NCBI GenBank assembly: GCA_964571815.1
Contig: CAZNDN010000012.1
Coordinates: forward strand, 1-54,685
Length of the DNA: 54,685 nucleotides
DNA from: CAZNDN01 sp964571815
Lineage (GTDB): Bacteria; Fibrobacterota; Chitinivibrionia; Chitinivibrionales; WJKA01
Direction of reading: 5' to 3'
Shown here: in pieces, positions 24,014 through 33,065 of the stretch
Numbering within the stretch: position 1 is the first letter of the stretch
Layout of the letters: each line of letters starts with the position of its first letter
Translations under genes and position numbers: made by a program
The notes under the pieces: model-generated
Databases searched by the model: none
Told to the model about the DNA's origin: nothing
Seen by the model: the letters and a program-made list of their open reading frames with translations, nothing else

Positions 24014-24981
24014 TGAGCGGAGAGGAGGGCTTTCATGTACCGGTGCTTCTGGAGGAGACGCTGTCGCTTCTGGACATTCGTCCCGGGGGGACGTATGTGG
24101 ACGCCACAATGGGAGGCGGCGGTCATTTCCGGGCCATTGCGCAACGGCTGTCGGGAGGCGGGACGTTGATCGGGCTTGACAGAGACCCGGAGGCGATTGC
24201 CTGGAATCGGCAACACCGGCCGTCGACGGAGGCGGACGTTCGGATCGCCCTTGCGCGGTTTTCGAGCCTGGAGGATGTGCTTGCCCGCGAGGGAGCGGGG
24301 AAGGTTGACGGGATTGTGGCGGATTTGGGAATGTCTTCACACCAGCTTGACTCATCGACACGCGGGTTCTCGTACATGCGCGAGGCGTTTCTTGATATGA
24401 GGATGGACCCGGAGGTTCCGCTGACGGCATCGGCGCTCATTTCCGATTCCGATGCGAAGAAGCTGGCCGACATTCTTGCCCACTACGGTGAGATGAGAAA
24501 TCCCGGGCGCATGGCCGGGGTGTTGAAGCGGTGTGCGGATCGGCACCGCGGCCGGGGACTGACATCGTCGCGGCTCAAGGACTGTCTTCGATCCGAATAC
24601 GGTTCGCGTCTGGGCTACACCATGCTTGCCAAGCTTTTTCAGGCATTGCGAATCACTGTCAATGATGAACTTGGCGAGCTGAGAGCCCTGATGGGTTCCA
24701 TTCCCCGGTGTCTCGGTGCCGGTGGAACAGCCGCGGTCATCTCCTATCATTCGCTCGAGGACAGAATTGTCAAGCAGTGCTTTGTCGACGAGGAGCGTGG
24801 GTGCGTCTGTGACCGGCGCATACCGCGGTGTGTATGTGGACGGACATCGACACTTAAGCGCATAACCAGGAAGCCGATACGTCCGGCGGCACCGGAGATC
24901 CAACAAAACCCGCGTGCGCGAAGCGCCCGGCTGAGAGCCGCCCGTCGTACGCACCTGAACGGAGAGGCGGCATACCAATGA
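24013..24981 (+). CDS. rsmH: 16S rRNA m4C1402 methyltransferase RsmH (MraW)
   Basis: Methylates N4 of C1402 in 16S rRNA using S-adenosylmethionine. The 322-residue protein has HVPVLLEETLSLL at the N-terminus, the SAM-binding motif VDATMGGGGHFRAIAQRL, VDGIVADLGMSSHQLDSSTRGFSY and the catalytic-domain closing motif AVISYHSLEDRIVKQCF. A Cys-rich segment (ERGCVCDRRIPRCVCGR) near the end is common in the family. It overlaps both neighbours by one and four bases (TGATG, ATGA), so it is co-translated with mraZ and ftsL. Confidence 0.96.
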   Translation: MSGEEGFHVPVLLEETLSLLDIRPGGTYVDATMGGGGHFRAIAQRLSGGGTLIGLDRDPEAIAWNRQHRPSTEADVRIALARFSSLEDVLAREGAGKVDGIVADLGMSSHQLDSSTRGFSYMREAFLDMRMDPEVPLTASALISDSDAKKLADILAHYGEMRNPGRMAGVLKRCADRHRGRGLTSSRLKDCLRSEYGSRLGYTMLAKLFQALRITVNDELGELRALMGSIPRCLGAGGTAAVISYHSLEDRIVKQCFVDEERGCVCDRRIPRCVCGRTSTLKRITRKPIRPAAPEIQQNPRARSARLRAARRTHLNGEAAYQ

Positions 24982-25382
24982 ATAAAGGAAAATCACCGGA
25001 GGTCCGGCGCGGACCGCTTGTTAAGGTTCGACACATCCTGCTCATGGGATTGATGATGACCGTCGTGGTCACACTGCCTCTGGTACTGGTCTGGAAGGAG
25101 GCCTACCGCACGGAGATATCCGTACAGCACAAGGAGTGCACCGACAGCTTGCAGGTACTCAGGCGGGAAGCGGCGCGTCTGGCCCTTGTGGCCGACAGCC
25201 TCTCCGACGCGAAAAGGATCGAGCGGATTGCTCGCACGGCCCTGGGCCTGGAATACCCTGAATCCGACCGGATTGTGGTTGTCGGGCCACCGCCTCGCGG
25301 AGGACTTCACAGGCGCGCTCTCATGGGACTTGAGTTCTTCGCAATTCTGCGCAAATCGCTGCAGGGGGGAGATACGGGTTAG
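24978..25382 (+). CDS. ftsL: Cell division protein FtsL-like
   Basis: Short bitopic protein (134 residues) in the position of FtsL, which forms a complex with FtsB and FtsQ to recruit FtsW-FtsI. A basic cytoplasmic N-terminus is followed by a membrane helix (about residues 19-40, ILLMGLMMTVVVTLPLVLV) and a periplasmic coiled coil (about 48-85), then ARTALGLEYPESDRIVVV, the usual A..LG...P....IV ending of this family. Sequence conservation is always low, so position and topology carry much of the evidence. Overlaps rsmH by 4 bp; ftsI starts at the next base after its stop. Confidence 0.82.
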   Translation: MNKGKSPEVRRGPLVKVRHILLMGLMMTVVVTLPLVLVWKEAYRTEISVQHKECTDSLQVLRREAARLALVADSLSDAKRIERIARTALGLEYPESDRIVVVGPPPRGGLHRRALMGLEFFAILRKSLQGGDTG

Positions 25383-27308
25383 GTGGAAGCTTTCAACCGA
25401 CGGATCCTCATTGTCTCGTTTGTGACCGCGGGCTTGTTCTGCGTCCTCGTTGGACGCCTTTTTGTTATTCAGGTTCTGAGGGGGCAGGAGTTCTCCGTTC
25501 GAAGTAAGGATCAGTCACAGCGTCGTATCGTGCTGGAAGCGACACGGGGAGGGATCGTCGATCGCAAGGGAGTCCCGATGGCACGGAGTGTAGGGACGAA
25601 CCCGGTAGCATCGCCCGCGCGTCTTCAACGCGTCTCGCTTCGCCGTCAGGACAACGTGCGCATAGGCAGGTACGGAGGACAGTGGCACACGGGGCCGGCC
25701 AGGCGCGAGTATCCTCTGGGGGCCCTGGCGGGTCCGGTACTGGGATTTGTCGGACGTGACGGGTACGGGCTGGCGGGCATCGAGTTTGCTTTCAACGACC
25801 GGCTTCTGGGCGAAGACGGGTGGTTGATTCTCAAGCGGGACGGCAGGAACGAGCGGTATCCGAAGATAGGCCTCCCGCACAAACCGCCGACCCCCGGCGA
25901 CGACATCGTATTGACGATAGATTCCGATGTCCAGCGGGTAGTCGAGACGGTTTTGAAGAACACGGTTCGACGACTTGGCGCGGCCGGGGGGATGTGCATC
26001 GTGATGGACCCGCGGACCGGGGAGATACTTGCCATGGCCGACGAACCGGGTTTCGATCCGAATCACGCATCGCGCTATTCGCTGCATCGACGGTTGAGTG
26101 ACTGTGTCGGCTATACCTACGAGCCCGGCTCCACCTTCAAGCCGATCGTTGCCGCCGCCGCATTTCAGGAGGGGCTTCTTTCCGAAGAGGATACGCTGGA
26201 CGGCGGTGACGGTGAGTACAAGATTCACGGCGAGATTATCCGCGATCGTCGCAGCTTCGGAAAACTCACCTTTTCCCGGGCCCTGAGCCTTTCAAGCAAC
26301 GTATGCTTTGCCGCCCTGGCGGATAAGCTGGGAAGCTCCCGTCTGTACGAATACACCCGAGACTTCGGGTTCGGTGCGAAGACCGGCATACGGCTTCCCG
26401 GCGAGGAGCGCGGAATCGTACACCCCGTCGAGGAATGGTCCGAGCGTACCCGGGTGACCATGGCGATCGGGCAGGAGGTCGGGGTGACGCTGATGCAGAT
26501 GGCGCTTGCCTTCTCATGTATCGCTCATGACGGTATCCTGCTGCAGCCGCGGATTATCAGGACCGGCTCAAGGGATCGTCGAGCCGTGCGAAGGGTTCTT
26601 TCGTCGGATGTGGCCCGGAGGACACGGCGAATGATGAAGAACGTGGTAACGGAAGGAACGGGCAAACGCGCGCAGGTCGGCGGCATTGAAGTGGGGGGAA
26701 AGACGGGTACGAGCCAGAAGGTGGATCCTGATTCCGGAGGCTACTCCCGGAGCCGCTTCTGGTCTTCATTCATGGGCTTCGTCCCCGTAGAGAAGCCGAT
26801 TCTGGTTTGTGGGGTCGTGATCGATGAACCCGCGGGTGGAGAAGGCGGCGGTGCGGCGGCCGCGCCGGCTTTCCGTGAGATCATGACGAAGCTGGTTTCG
26901 CATCCCGGTCTCCACTATGCCGAGCAGATTCTGAAGAGCCCCGAGGGACGATCGGACACCACCGGAGAATCGTCCGGACCGGTGCTGAAACGTGCCGATG
27001 TTGCCGCTCCGCCCGGTGGGTTTTCGCGACTCGGTGCGTTCTTCGGCATGACCGCCGATTCTTCGAAGGACAGTCTGCAACGGGCGCCGACGCATGAAAA
27101 GAACGCAACGTCCGGAAGCGGGGATAACCGTGTTGTGGTCCCTTCCTGTGTGGGGAAAGACGCACGGGATGCAACGAATGCCGTCAACCTCCTGGGCCTT
27201 CGGCCCCATATCGTGGGACAAGGCATTGTCCGGCGACAGGCGCCCCGGGTAGGTACCATCACCACAAGCGCTTCACCGTGTACCCTGTACTGTGTCGGGG
27301 GAGGATGA
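25383..27308 (+). CDS. ftsI: Septal peptidoglycan transpeptidase FtsI (PBP3) with C-terminal PASTA domain
   Basis: Class B penicillin-binding protein, 641 residues, cross-linking septal peptidoglycan with FtsW. An N-terminal membrane helix (about 8-27) and the dimerisation domain are followed by the transpeptidase domain: active-site Ser250 in GSTFK (SxxK), SSN at 304-306, and KTG at 440-442 in GGKTGTSQK. A PASTA domain occupies about 580-641 (VVPSCVGKDARDATNAVNLLGL), a feature common in Gram-positive and FCB-group enzymes but absent from E. coli FtsI. GTG start directly after the ftsL stop, with GGGGGAG upstream. Confidence 0.94.
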   Translation: MEAFNRRILIVSFVTAGLFCVLVGRLFVIQVLRGQEFSVRSKDQSQRRIVLEATRGGIVDRKGVPMARSVGTNPVASPARLQRVSLRRQDNVRIGRYGGQWHTGPARREYPLGALAGPVLGFVGRDGYGLAGIEFAFNDRLLGEDGWLILKRDGRNERYPKIGLPHKPPTPGDDIVLTIDSDVQRVVETVLKNTVRRLGAAGGMCIVMDPRTGEILAMADEPGFDPNHASRYSLHRRLSDCVGYTYEPGSTFKPIVAAAAFQEGLLSEEDTLDGGDGEYKIHGEIIRDRRSFGKLTFSRALSLSSNVCFAALADKLGSSRLYEYTRDFGFGAKTGIRLPGEERGIVHPVEEWSERTRVTMAIGQEVGVTLMQMALAFSCIAHDGILLQPRIIRTGSRDRRAVRRVLSSDVARRTRRMMKNVVTEGTGKRAQVGGIEVGGKTGTSQKVDPDSGGYSRSRFWSSFMGFVPVEKPILVCGVVIDEPAGGEGGGAAAAPAFREIMTKLVSHPGLHYAEQILKSPEGRSDTTGESSGPVLKRADVAAPPGGFSRLGAFFGMTADSSKDSLQRAPTHEKNATSGSGDNRVVVPSCVGKDARDATNAVNLLGLRPHIVGQGIVRRQAPRVGTITTSASPCTLYCVGGG

Positions 27309-27336
27309 GGCGGTGAGCCAACGAGGAGTGCGGGTC

Positions 27337-27561
27337 ATGAAGTATGGAGGAGATGTGGGAAGAAGGCAGCGGGAGTTCCGAAGGTTTGTGGAGGCGGAAG
27401 TAGCTGAAATGTTGTGGTCGATGGATGTCGGGTGCCGGGCGGGTTCGCGCTCGGCGCAATTGAAGGCGATCGAATGGATCGAGAAGAACGCCGTCGACTT
27501 TCGTCGGCATTGGGCTTCACGCGGCGGTGAGATCCGCTCCTGGCCGGTGCGGAACAACTGA
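27337..27561 (+). CDS. Small hypothetical protein between ftsI and murE
   Basis: A 74-residue frame with a strong ribosome site (GAGGAG, 8 bases upstream) in the 318-bp space between ftsI and murE. The product is predicted helical and mixed-charge (GRRQREFRRFVEAEVAEML, SAQLKAIEWIEKNAVDFRRHW), with no membrane segment. The frame can be extended upstream to GTG 27292, overlapping ftsI, but 27337 has the better site. No family recognised. The position, in a cluster that otherwise wastes almost no bases, suggests it is real. Confidence 0.5.
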   Translation: MKYGGDVGRRQREFRRFVEAEVAEMLWSMDVGCRAGSRSAQLKAIEWIEKNAVDFRRHWASRGGEIRSWPVRNN

Positions 27562-27626
27562 AGGCCGGGGATGCGGGTGGAATCGGGAGATCATCTGAAG
27601 GAGATTCGGCCATTGAGGAGGATGCG

Positions 27627-29108
27627 ATGCGGTGGAAAGAGCTGACGTCATCACTGGAGGAAGCGGCAAGCGGGGGTGAAGGCAATCCCGCCGTATCGGA
27701 TATCGTGTACGATTCCCGCAAGGTGGCAGCCGGTTCGATATACGTGGCCGTTCCGGGCTTCGTTCAGGATGGAGACTTGTTTATTGGTGATGCTGTCGAA
27801 CACGGTGCCGTTGGGGTCATCTCCCGTAATCCTCAGCCCCGGTGCACCGTACCCTGGCTGCAGGTGACGGATCCCCGGAAGGCGCTGGGTGAACTGGCGC
27901 GGAAACTCTGGAATCTGAAGCTTTATCGGACATGTGTAGCCGGGGTTACCGGAACCAACGGCAAAACCACGGTTACCCATCTGATTCGACTGCTCCTTGA
28001 CCAGCTTTACACTCGGAAACGGGTATGGATGTTCAGCACGGTAGGTTACTGCATGGGTACGCTGTGTCGTGAAGCGCGGCGCACCACACCCGAGTCGTCC
28101 GACATCTTCAGGATGATGGGCACGGCGCCGCGGAAACCGGCCGCGGTGGTCATGGAGGTTTCCTCACACGCGCTCGAACTCAACCGTGTTGCCGGTTTCT
28201 CCTACGACCTTGCCGTATGGACCAATCTGACGCGCGATCATCTCGATTTCCATCACACGATGAACGAGTACTATCTCGCCAAGAAAAAACTGTTTACTGA
28301 GTATCTCAAATCAAGAGGGAAAGCAATCATCAATATCGACGACCGGTGGGGCCGTAAGCTTGCGGGCGAACTTCGGGGGACGACAACGGTGACGTACGGC
28401 AGTGCCGATGATGCCGACGTGAGGATTGTTAACCCTCGTTCAACCTGGACCGGTTCGGAGTTGGACGTCGTAGCCGGGGGGGAGATGTTCCACGTGAGTG
28501 CGCCCTTGCCGGGTTCGTTCAATGTCTACAATATTGCGGCGATGTGCGCTGCTGCCGCGGCGCTTTCCGTCAAACCCGCGCGTGTGCGGGAAGCCCTTCA
28601 GCGCCTGGAGCCGGTGCCCGGTCGCATGGAGCCGGTCGCGACCGGGAAGGAATTCACCACTATTGTCGACTACGCTCATACACCCGATGCGCTGGAGAAT
28701 GTCCTGAAAACCGTCCGTGAGCTTACCGAGGAAAGAGTGATCTGTGTCTTTGGATGCGGGGGAGATCGAGATCGGGCGAAGCGTCCGCTCATGGCGGAAG
28801 CGGTTGTGCGCTGGAGCGACGAGGCCGTGGTGACCTCGGACAATCCCCGTGGGGAAAACCCGCGTGCCATTATCAAGGAAATTCTTGACGGCGTTCCGCT
28901 TGACTTTCCCCATTGGGTGATACCCGATCGACGTGAAGCAATCGGGAAGGCCCTGGGGATAGCCCGGCGCGGGGACTGTGTGGTGGTGGCGGGCAAGGGG
29001 CATGAGGATTACCAGGAAATCGACGGCCGGCGGCATCATTTCAGCGATCGGGAGGTCGCTGGGGAGTTGGCCGACGGTATTCAGCCTCGGAGGATTCGGG
29101 TTGCCTGA
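27627..29108 (+). CDS. murE: UDP-MurNAc-L-Ala-D-Glu:meso-DAP ligase MurE
   Basis: Adds the third amino acid of the peptidoglycan stem peptide. The 493-residue product has IVYDSRKVAAGSIYVAVPG (UDP-binding domain), the P-loop GTNGKTT (109-115), SHALELNRVAGFSYDLAVWTNLTRDHLDFH, and DNPR at 405-408. DNPR marks meso-diaminopimelate specificity; lysine enzymes have other residues here. Start ATG 27627 has GAGGAGG upstream. The end overlaps murF by 8 bp. This supports a Gram-negative-type peptidoglycan. Confidence 0.96.
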   Translation: MRWKELTSSLEEAASGGEGNPAVSDIVYDSRKVAAGSIYVAVPGFVQDGDLFIGDAVEHGAVGVISRNPQPRCTVPWLQVTDPRKALGELARKLWNLKLYRTCVAGVTGTNGKTTVTHLIRLLLDQLYTRKRVWMFSTVGYCMGTLCREARRTTPESSDIFRMMGTAPRKPAAVVMEVSSHALELNRVAGFSYDLAVWTNLTRDHLDFHHTMNEYYLAKKKLFTEYLKSRGKAIINIDDRWGRKLAGELRGTTTVTYGSADDADVRIVNPRSTWTGSELDVVAGGEMFHVSAPLPGSFNVYNIAAMCAAAAALSVKPARVREALQRLEPVPGRMEPVATGKEFTTIVDYAHTPDALENVLKTVRELTEERVICVFGCGGDRDRAKRPLMAEAVVRWSDEAVVTSDNPRGENPRAIIKEILDGVPLDFPHWVIPDRREAIGKALGIARRGDCVVVAGKGHEDYQEIDGRRHHFSDREVAGELADGIQPRRIRVA

Positions 29109-30495
29109 ACGGACCACAGCTCTGAATATCGGAACGGTCGCCCGCTGGGCGGGCGCGCGCGGCGACATTTCCGCCTCGGTTGCCCGGCGGAGGATCGGCG
29201 ATGTGTGGACCGATTCCCGCCGGATACGCAAGGGAGACCTGTTCGTTGCCCTCCGGACGGACAACGACGACGGCCATCGGTACGTCACGGAGGCCCTCGA
29301 TAAGGGTGCCGTCGCCGCGGTGGTTTCCGCAAAGCAGGTCCATGGCTATCCGGCTCGTGTGCGCGGCAGACTCCTGGGCGTAGGCGACCCGCTTCGGGCG
29401 ATTCAGAAAGTGGCGCGCAGCTATCGACGGAAGCTGGGAATTCCCTGCATCGCGATCACGGGTTCAAACGGCAAGACAACAACCCGGACGTTTGTCTCCA
29501 GCGTCCTGAGACAGGTTATGAGCGTGGCGGAGACGAAGGAGAACTGGAACAACCATATCGGTGTTCCCCTGAGTATTCTTCGCTGCCGTGCGGGTGAGGA
29601 TGTGCTGGTGCTGGAGATGGGTGCGAATCATGAGGGGGAGATCGGCGAGCTGTCGGAGGTGGCGCGGCCGGACGTTGGATTGATCACCAATATCGGTTAC
29701 GCGCATATCGGTTTCTTCGGCAGTCTTACCGCGACGACCCGGGCGAAATTCGAAATCACCCGGGGGATGCGCAAGGGGAAGGGAGTGCTGTTGCTCAACG
29801 GCGATGACGCACGTCTGGCCGGCGAGCTTCGTCGGCATGACTACCGGACGGTCCTGTACGGGATGTCGCGCAGGTGCGACGTTCGCGCGACGAACGTGGT
29901 GCTGGACGCCGACGGATGTCGGCGGTTTGTATGTAACGGCCGGGAATTTGTGCTTCGCATGCCGGGCCGGCACTTCATCTACAGCGCCTTGCCCGCCCTT
30001 TATCTGGGGATGCATTTCGGCGCCGATGTCGAAACTGTTCGCGATGCGCTTGCGGACATGGCGCCCGTAGCCCTGCGGGGCGAAATCGAATGGGAGAGCA
30101 ATCTGAGATTTGTCGTAGACTGCTACAACGCCAACCCATCATCGATGGACAGCGCGTTGGCCCTGCTTCGGGAGATAGCCCCTTCCTCACGCAGGGTGGC
30201 CATTGTGGGCGACATGCTTGAGCTTGGATCTCATGAACGACGACTTCATCGGAGACTGGGAAAGCGGCTTGCGGAATCGGGCGTGCGCTCCCTTGTGGCC
30301 GTGGGGGCAGCGTCGGAACACGTAGCCTCGGGAGCCCTCGGAGCGGGCATGAATCCCCGTCGGGTGGTAACGGCGCACGATGCGGACGAAGCGCTGGAGC
30401 CGGCACGCTCGCTGCTGAGGCCGGGTGACACGGTTCTTTTGAAAGGCTCGCGTGGTGTACACCTTGAAAAGCTCTACGAGCGCCTGAAGGGGTGA
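29101..30495 (+). CDS. murF: UDP-MurNAc-tripeptide:D-Ala-D-Ala ligase MurF
   Basis: Adds D-Ala-D-Ala to complete the UDP-MurNAc-pentapeptide. The 464-residue product has TDSRRIRKGDLFVALRTD (N-terminal domain), the P-loop AITGSNGKTTTRTF, NWNNHIGVPLSIL, VLEMGANHEGEIGEL and NPSSMDSALALL, as in MurF. I chose TTG 29101, which lies 7 bases after GGAGG and overlaps the murE stop. An upstream in-frame start at 28978 would add 41 non-homologous residues inside murE. Only 4 bp separate it from murD; mraY, usual at this point, is absent. Confidence 0.94.
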   Translation: MPERTTALNIGTVARWAGARGDISASVARRRIGDVWTDSRRIRKGDLFVALRTDNDDGHRYVTEALDKGAVAAVVSAKQVHGYPARVRGRLLGVGDPLRAIQKVARSYRRKLGIPCIAITGSNGKTTTRTFVSSVLRQVMSVAETKENWNNHIGVPLSILRCRAGEDVLVLEMGANHEGEIGELSEVARPDVGLITNIGYAHIGFFGSLTATTRAKFEITRGMRKGKGVLLLNGDDARLAGELRRHDYRTVLYGMSRRCDVRATNVVLDADGCRRFVCNGREFVLRMPGRHFIYSALPALYLGMHFGADVETVRDALADMAPVALRGEIEWESNLRFVVDCYNANPSSMDSALALLREIAPSSRRVAIVGDMLELGSHERRLHRRLGKRLAESGVRSLVAVGAASEHVASGALGAGMNPRRVVTAHDADEALEPARSLLRPGDTVLLKGSRGVHLEKLYERLKG

Positions 30496-30499
30496 GGCA

Positions 30500-31891
30500 A
30501 TGACGAACGTACCCGGTAGACTGCCGGCACGAATAAATGTCATCGGTTCGGGACGCAGCGGACTGGCGGCGGCGGCCTACCTCGCCCGGCACGGCGTGAG
30601 AGTGTTTATCAGCGATTCATGCCCGGCCGAGAGGCTCGAGTTTGTGCTTGCGGTCAACGACATGGCGCACATTCCTCATGAGTCCGGCGAGCATACCGAT
30701 CGGGTGCTGGACGGTGAGGCGATCGTGGTCTCACCCGGTGTCGATTCATCGCTGCCGCTGCTGGAGCGCGCCGCCGGACAGGGCATTGCGGTATGGTCCG
30801 AAATCGAACTGGCCTACCGTGTCTGCAATGCTCCGATCGTTGCCGTGACCGGTTCCAGCGGAAAGAGTACCACAGTGAGCTTGATCGGCGCCGTGGCCGA
30901 GCAAGCGTCTCGTCCGTCCGCTGTCGGCGGCAATATCGGCACGGCGGCGATCAGCACGGTTGAAAGCCTCGGTCTCGACGGGATCGCGGTCTGGGAAATC
31001 AGCAGTTTCCAACTGGAGCTGACGCGCGAATTCAAGCCTCGCGTAGCGGCGGTCCTGAATCTGCAGAGAAACCATCTGGATCGTTATCGTTCCGAGGAAG
31101 AGTACTACAATGCGAAGCGGCTCATTGCCCGGAACCTGGACAAGGACTGTTTCCTCGTGCTCAACGCCGACGACCCGCGGCTTCGCGTCTGGGGGCACGA
31201 GTACCGGGACAAGACCAACGTTGTGTGGTTCGGACTTCGTCGCGCCGACGACGGCGATTGCGTCTGGATCCAGGAAGGAAAAATCCGGGGGGCGTTCGGA
31301 GGTGAAGTACGGGACATCGTATCGGTGGACGCACTGAAAATCCGGGGGGTGCACAACCAGTTGAATGCCGCGGCCGCTGCCGCGGTCGCACGTTGCGCGG
31401 GCCTGGGCGCCGACGCAACCTCGGCGGGCCTCACCTCTTTTCCGGGGCTTCCGCACCGTCTGGAGTTTGTGGCCCGGCGACGGGGCGTGGCCTTTTACAA
31501 TGATTCGAAGTCGACGACGGCCGAATCGATAGCGGGCGCCGTAGCCGCCTTTGACGGTCCGGTCCGGCTTATCGCCGGCGGCAAGGACAAGGGAGTCGAT
31601 TTCTCTTCGATCCTGCCCGTGGTCCGACGCGGCGTACGCGGGGCCTACCTGATCGGTCGGGCCGCCCAACGTATCGCCGGCGAATGGAAGAAGGACCTGC
31701 CGGTTCACCGGTTCGATTCGCTGGAGGAGGCGGTCAAGGCGGCTTACGGGGATGCCGCGGAAGGCGATGTTGTCGTGTTGTCGCCGGGATGCTCCAGCTT
31801 CGACATGTTTCGCGACTTCGAGCACCGGGGCGAGGTGTTTCGGGCGATCGTGGAGGCACTACCCGAGGAAAGGGTGGAGAACCATGAATGA
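30500..31891 (+). CDS. murD: UDP-MurNAc-L-Ala:D-Glu ligase MurD
   Basis: Adds D-glutamate to UDP-MurNAc-L-alanine. The 463-residue product has a Rossmann-like N-terminal domain (INVIGSGRSGLAAAAYLARHG), the VSPGVDSSLPLL segment, the P-loop AVTGSSGKSTTVSL, EISSFQLE, NLQRNHLDRY and late FYNDSKSTTAES and GGKDKGVDF motifs, all diagnostic. The P-loop has Ser-Ser where Thr-Asn is usual (GTNGKS/T); the catalytic Lys is kept. AAGGGG precedes the ATG. It overlaps ftsW by 8 bp. Confidence 0.96.
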   Translation: MTNVPGRLPARINVIGSGRSGLAAAAYLARHGVRVFISDSCPAERLEFVLAVNDMAHIPHESGEHTDRVLDGEAIVVSPGVDSSLPLLERAAGQGIAVWSEIELAYRVCNAPIVAVTGSSGKSTTVSLIGAVAEQASRPSAVGGNIGTAAISTVESLGLDGIAVWEISSFQLELTREFKPRVAAVLNLQRNHLDRYRSEEEYYNAKRLIARNLDKDCFLVLNADDPRLRVWGHEYRDKTNVVWFGLRRADDGDCVWIQEGKIRGAFGGEVRDIVSVDALKIRGVHNQLNAAAAAAVARCAGLGADATSAGLTSFPGLPHRLEFVARRRGVAFYNDSKSTTAESIAGAVAAFDGPVRLIAGGKDKGVDFSSILPVVRRGVRGAYLIGRAAQRIAGEWKKDLPVHRFDSLEEAVKAAYGDAAEGDVVVLSPGCSSFDMFRDFEHRGEVFRAIVEALPEERVENHE

Positions 31892-33065
31892 ACGAGTCGG
31901 AAAAATTGACATGGGCATACTCGGCGTATCACTGGCACTGCTGGGATGCGGGATTGTGCTGGTGTACAGTTCGTCTTTCGCGCTTGCCGACTACCGATAC
32001 GGCGGCAGCGACTTCTTTCTGGCACGGCAGGTGGTTCGCAGCGTGGCGGCATTACTCTGCTTCATGATTTTTGTCAACATCGACTACCATTTCTGGGCTC
32101 GATGCGGCGGGGTGGGCTACGTACTCGGGGTGGCGCTGCTGGTGGTTGTGCTGGTTTTGCCGGGCACCGAGGCGGTGAAGGGAGCGAAACGGTGGATCAC
32201 GGTGGGCTCGATGCGATTCCAGATCTCTGAGGCCGCGCGCATGCTCCTGATAATCTTCCTGGCACGGAAGCTGGCCCGGGCGGGCAAGGATACGGGCCGC
32301 TGGGACACCGTCGCCAAGACCCTGGTCACCATCGGGATCCTGGTCGCGCTGATACTCATGGAACCCGATTTCAGCACGGCCATGATCGTTGCGCTGGTGG
32401 GGCTGGCAATGTTGTTTGTCGCGGGAGCACGGTACGCTCACCTGGCCATGATCGTAACGCTGCTCGTATCGGTGGGCTGCATCGGCGTGTTGAGTGCGCC
32501 GTACCGACTCAAGAGGCTTGTGGGCTTCGCCAACTTCTCCGAACACAAGTCCGATATTGGATATCAAGCCTATCAGGCAATGATCGGGCTTGGCAACGGA
32601 GGGCTTTTCGGCAAGGGGCTGGGGCAGGGAGAGCAGAAGTACTTCTATCTTCCCGAGCCGCATACGGATTTTGCCTTTTCGATCCTGGGCGAGGAGATAG
32701 GCTTTGTCGGCCTTGTGGTTGTCCTGGGGCTTTTCGGTTTTCTGATTTACCGTGGTGTCCGCGTCGCGCTTCGCGCGCCGGACATGACCGGGCGGTTGAT
32801 GGCATTCGGGTTCACCTTCGCCCTTGCGATCTATGTTGTGCTGCACGCATCGGTTAATACCGGATTGGTTCCCACGACCGGCGTGCCCATGCCCTTTCTC
32901 AGCTACGGGGGGATGAACCTGGTTTTCACGATGTGTACGGTGGGGATACTGTTGAATATTTCCAGTCAGGTTCAGCCGCGCATTGCGCGGCGCGAAGCGT
33001 CGCCGGCCCGGGGTCGTGCTTCACGGCCGGTCAAGCGGGGGCGCGGGAGGAGGCGGCGCCGGTGA
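31884..33065 (+). CDS. ftsW: Septal peptidoglycan glycosyltransferase FtsW
   Basis: SEDS-family polytopic membrane glycosyltransferase working with FtsI. The 393-residue product has about ten membrane segments, the lipid-adjacent GAKRWITVGSMRFQISEAARMLLIIFLA (quoted here as GAKRWI and QISEAARM around residues 93-110), NGGLFGKGLGQG and the SEDS signature PEPHTDFAFSILGEEIGFVG. It ends in a very basic tail (about 25 residues rich in Arg). ATG 31884 is preceded by GGTGGAG and lies inside the murD end. The longer frame from 31752 would run inside murD and is not used. Confidence 0.95.
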   Translation: MNERVGKIDMGILGVSLALLGCGIVLVYSSSFALADYRYGGSDFFLARQVVRSVAALLCFMIFVNIDYHFWARCGGVGYVLGVALLVVVLVLPGTEAVKGAKRWITVGSMRFQISEAARMLLIIFLARKLARAGKDTGRWDTVAKTLVTIGILVALILMEPDFSTAMIVALVGLAMLFVAGARYAHLAMIVTLLVSVGCIGVLSAPYRLKRLVGFANFSEHKSDIGYQAYQAMIGLGNGGLFGKGLGQGEQKYFYLPEPHTDFAFSILGEEIGFVGLVVVLGLFGFLIYRGVRVALRAPDMTGRLMAFGFTFALAIYVVLHASVNTGLVPTTGVPMPFLSYGGMNLVFTMCTVGILLNISSQVQPRIARREASPARGRASRPVKRGRGRRRRR

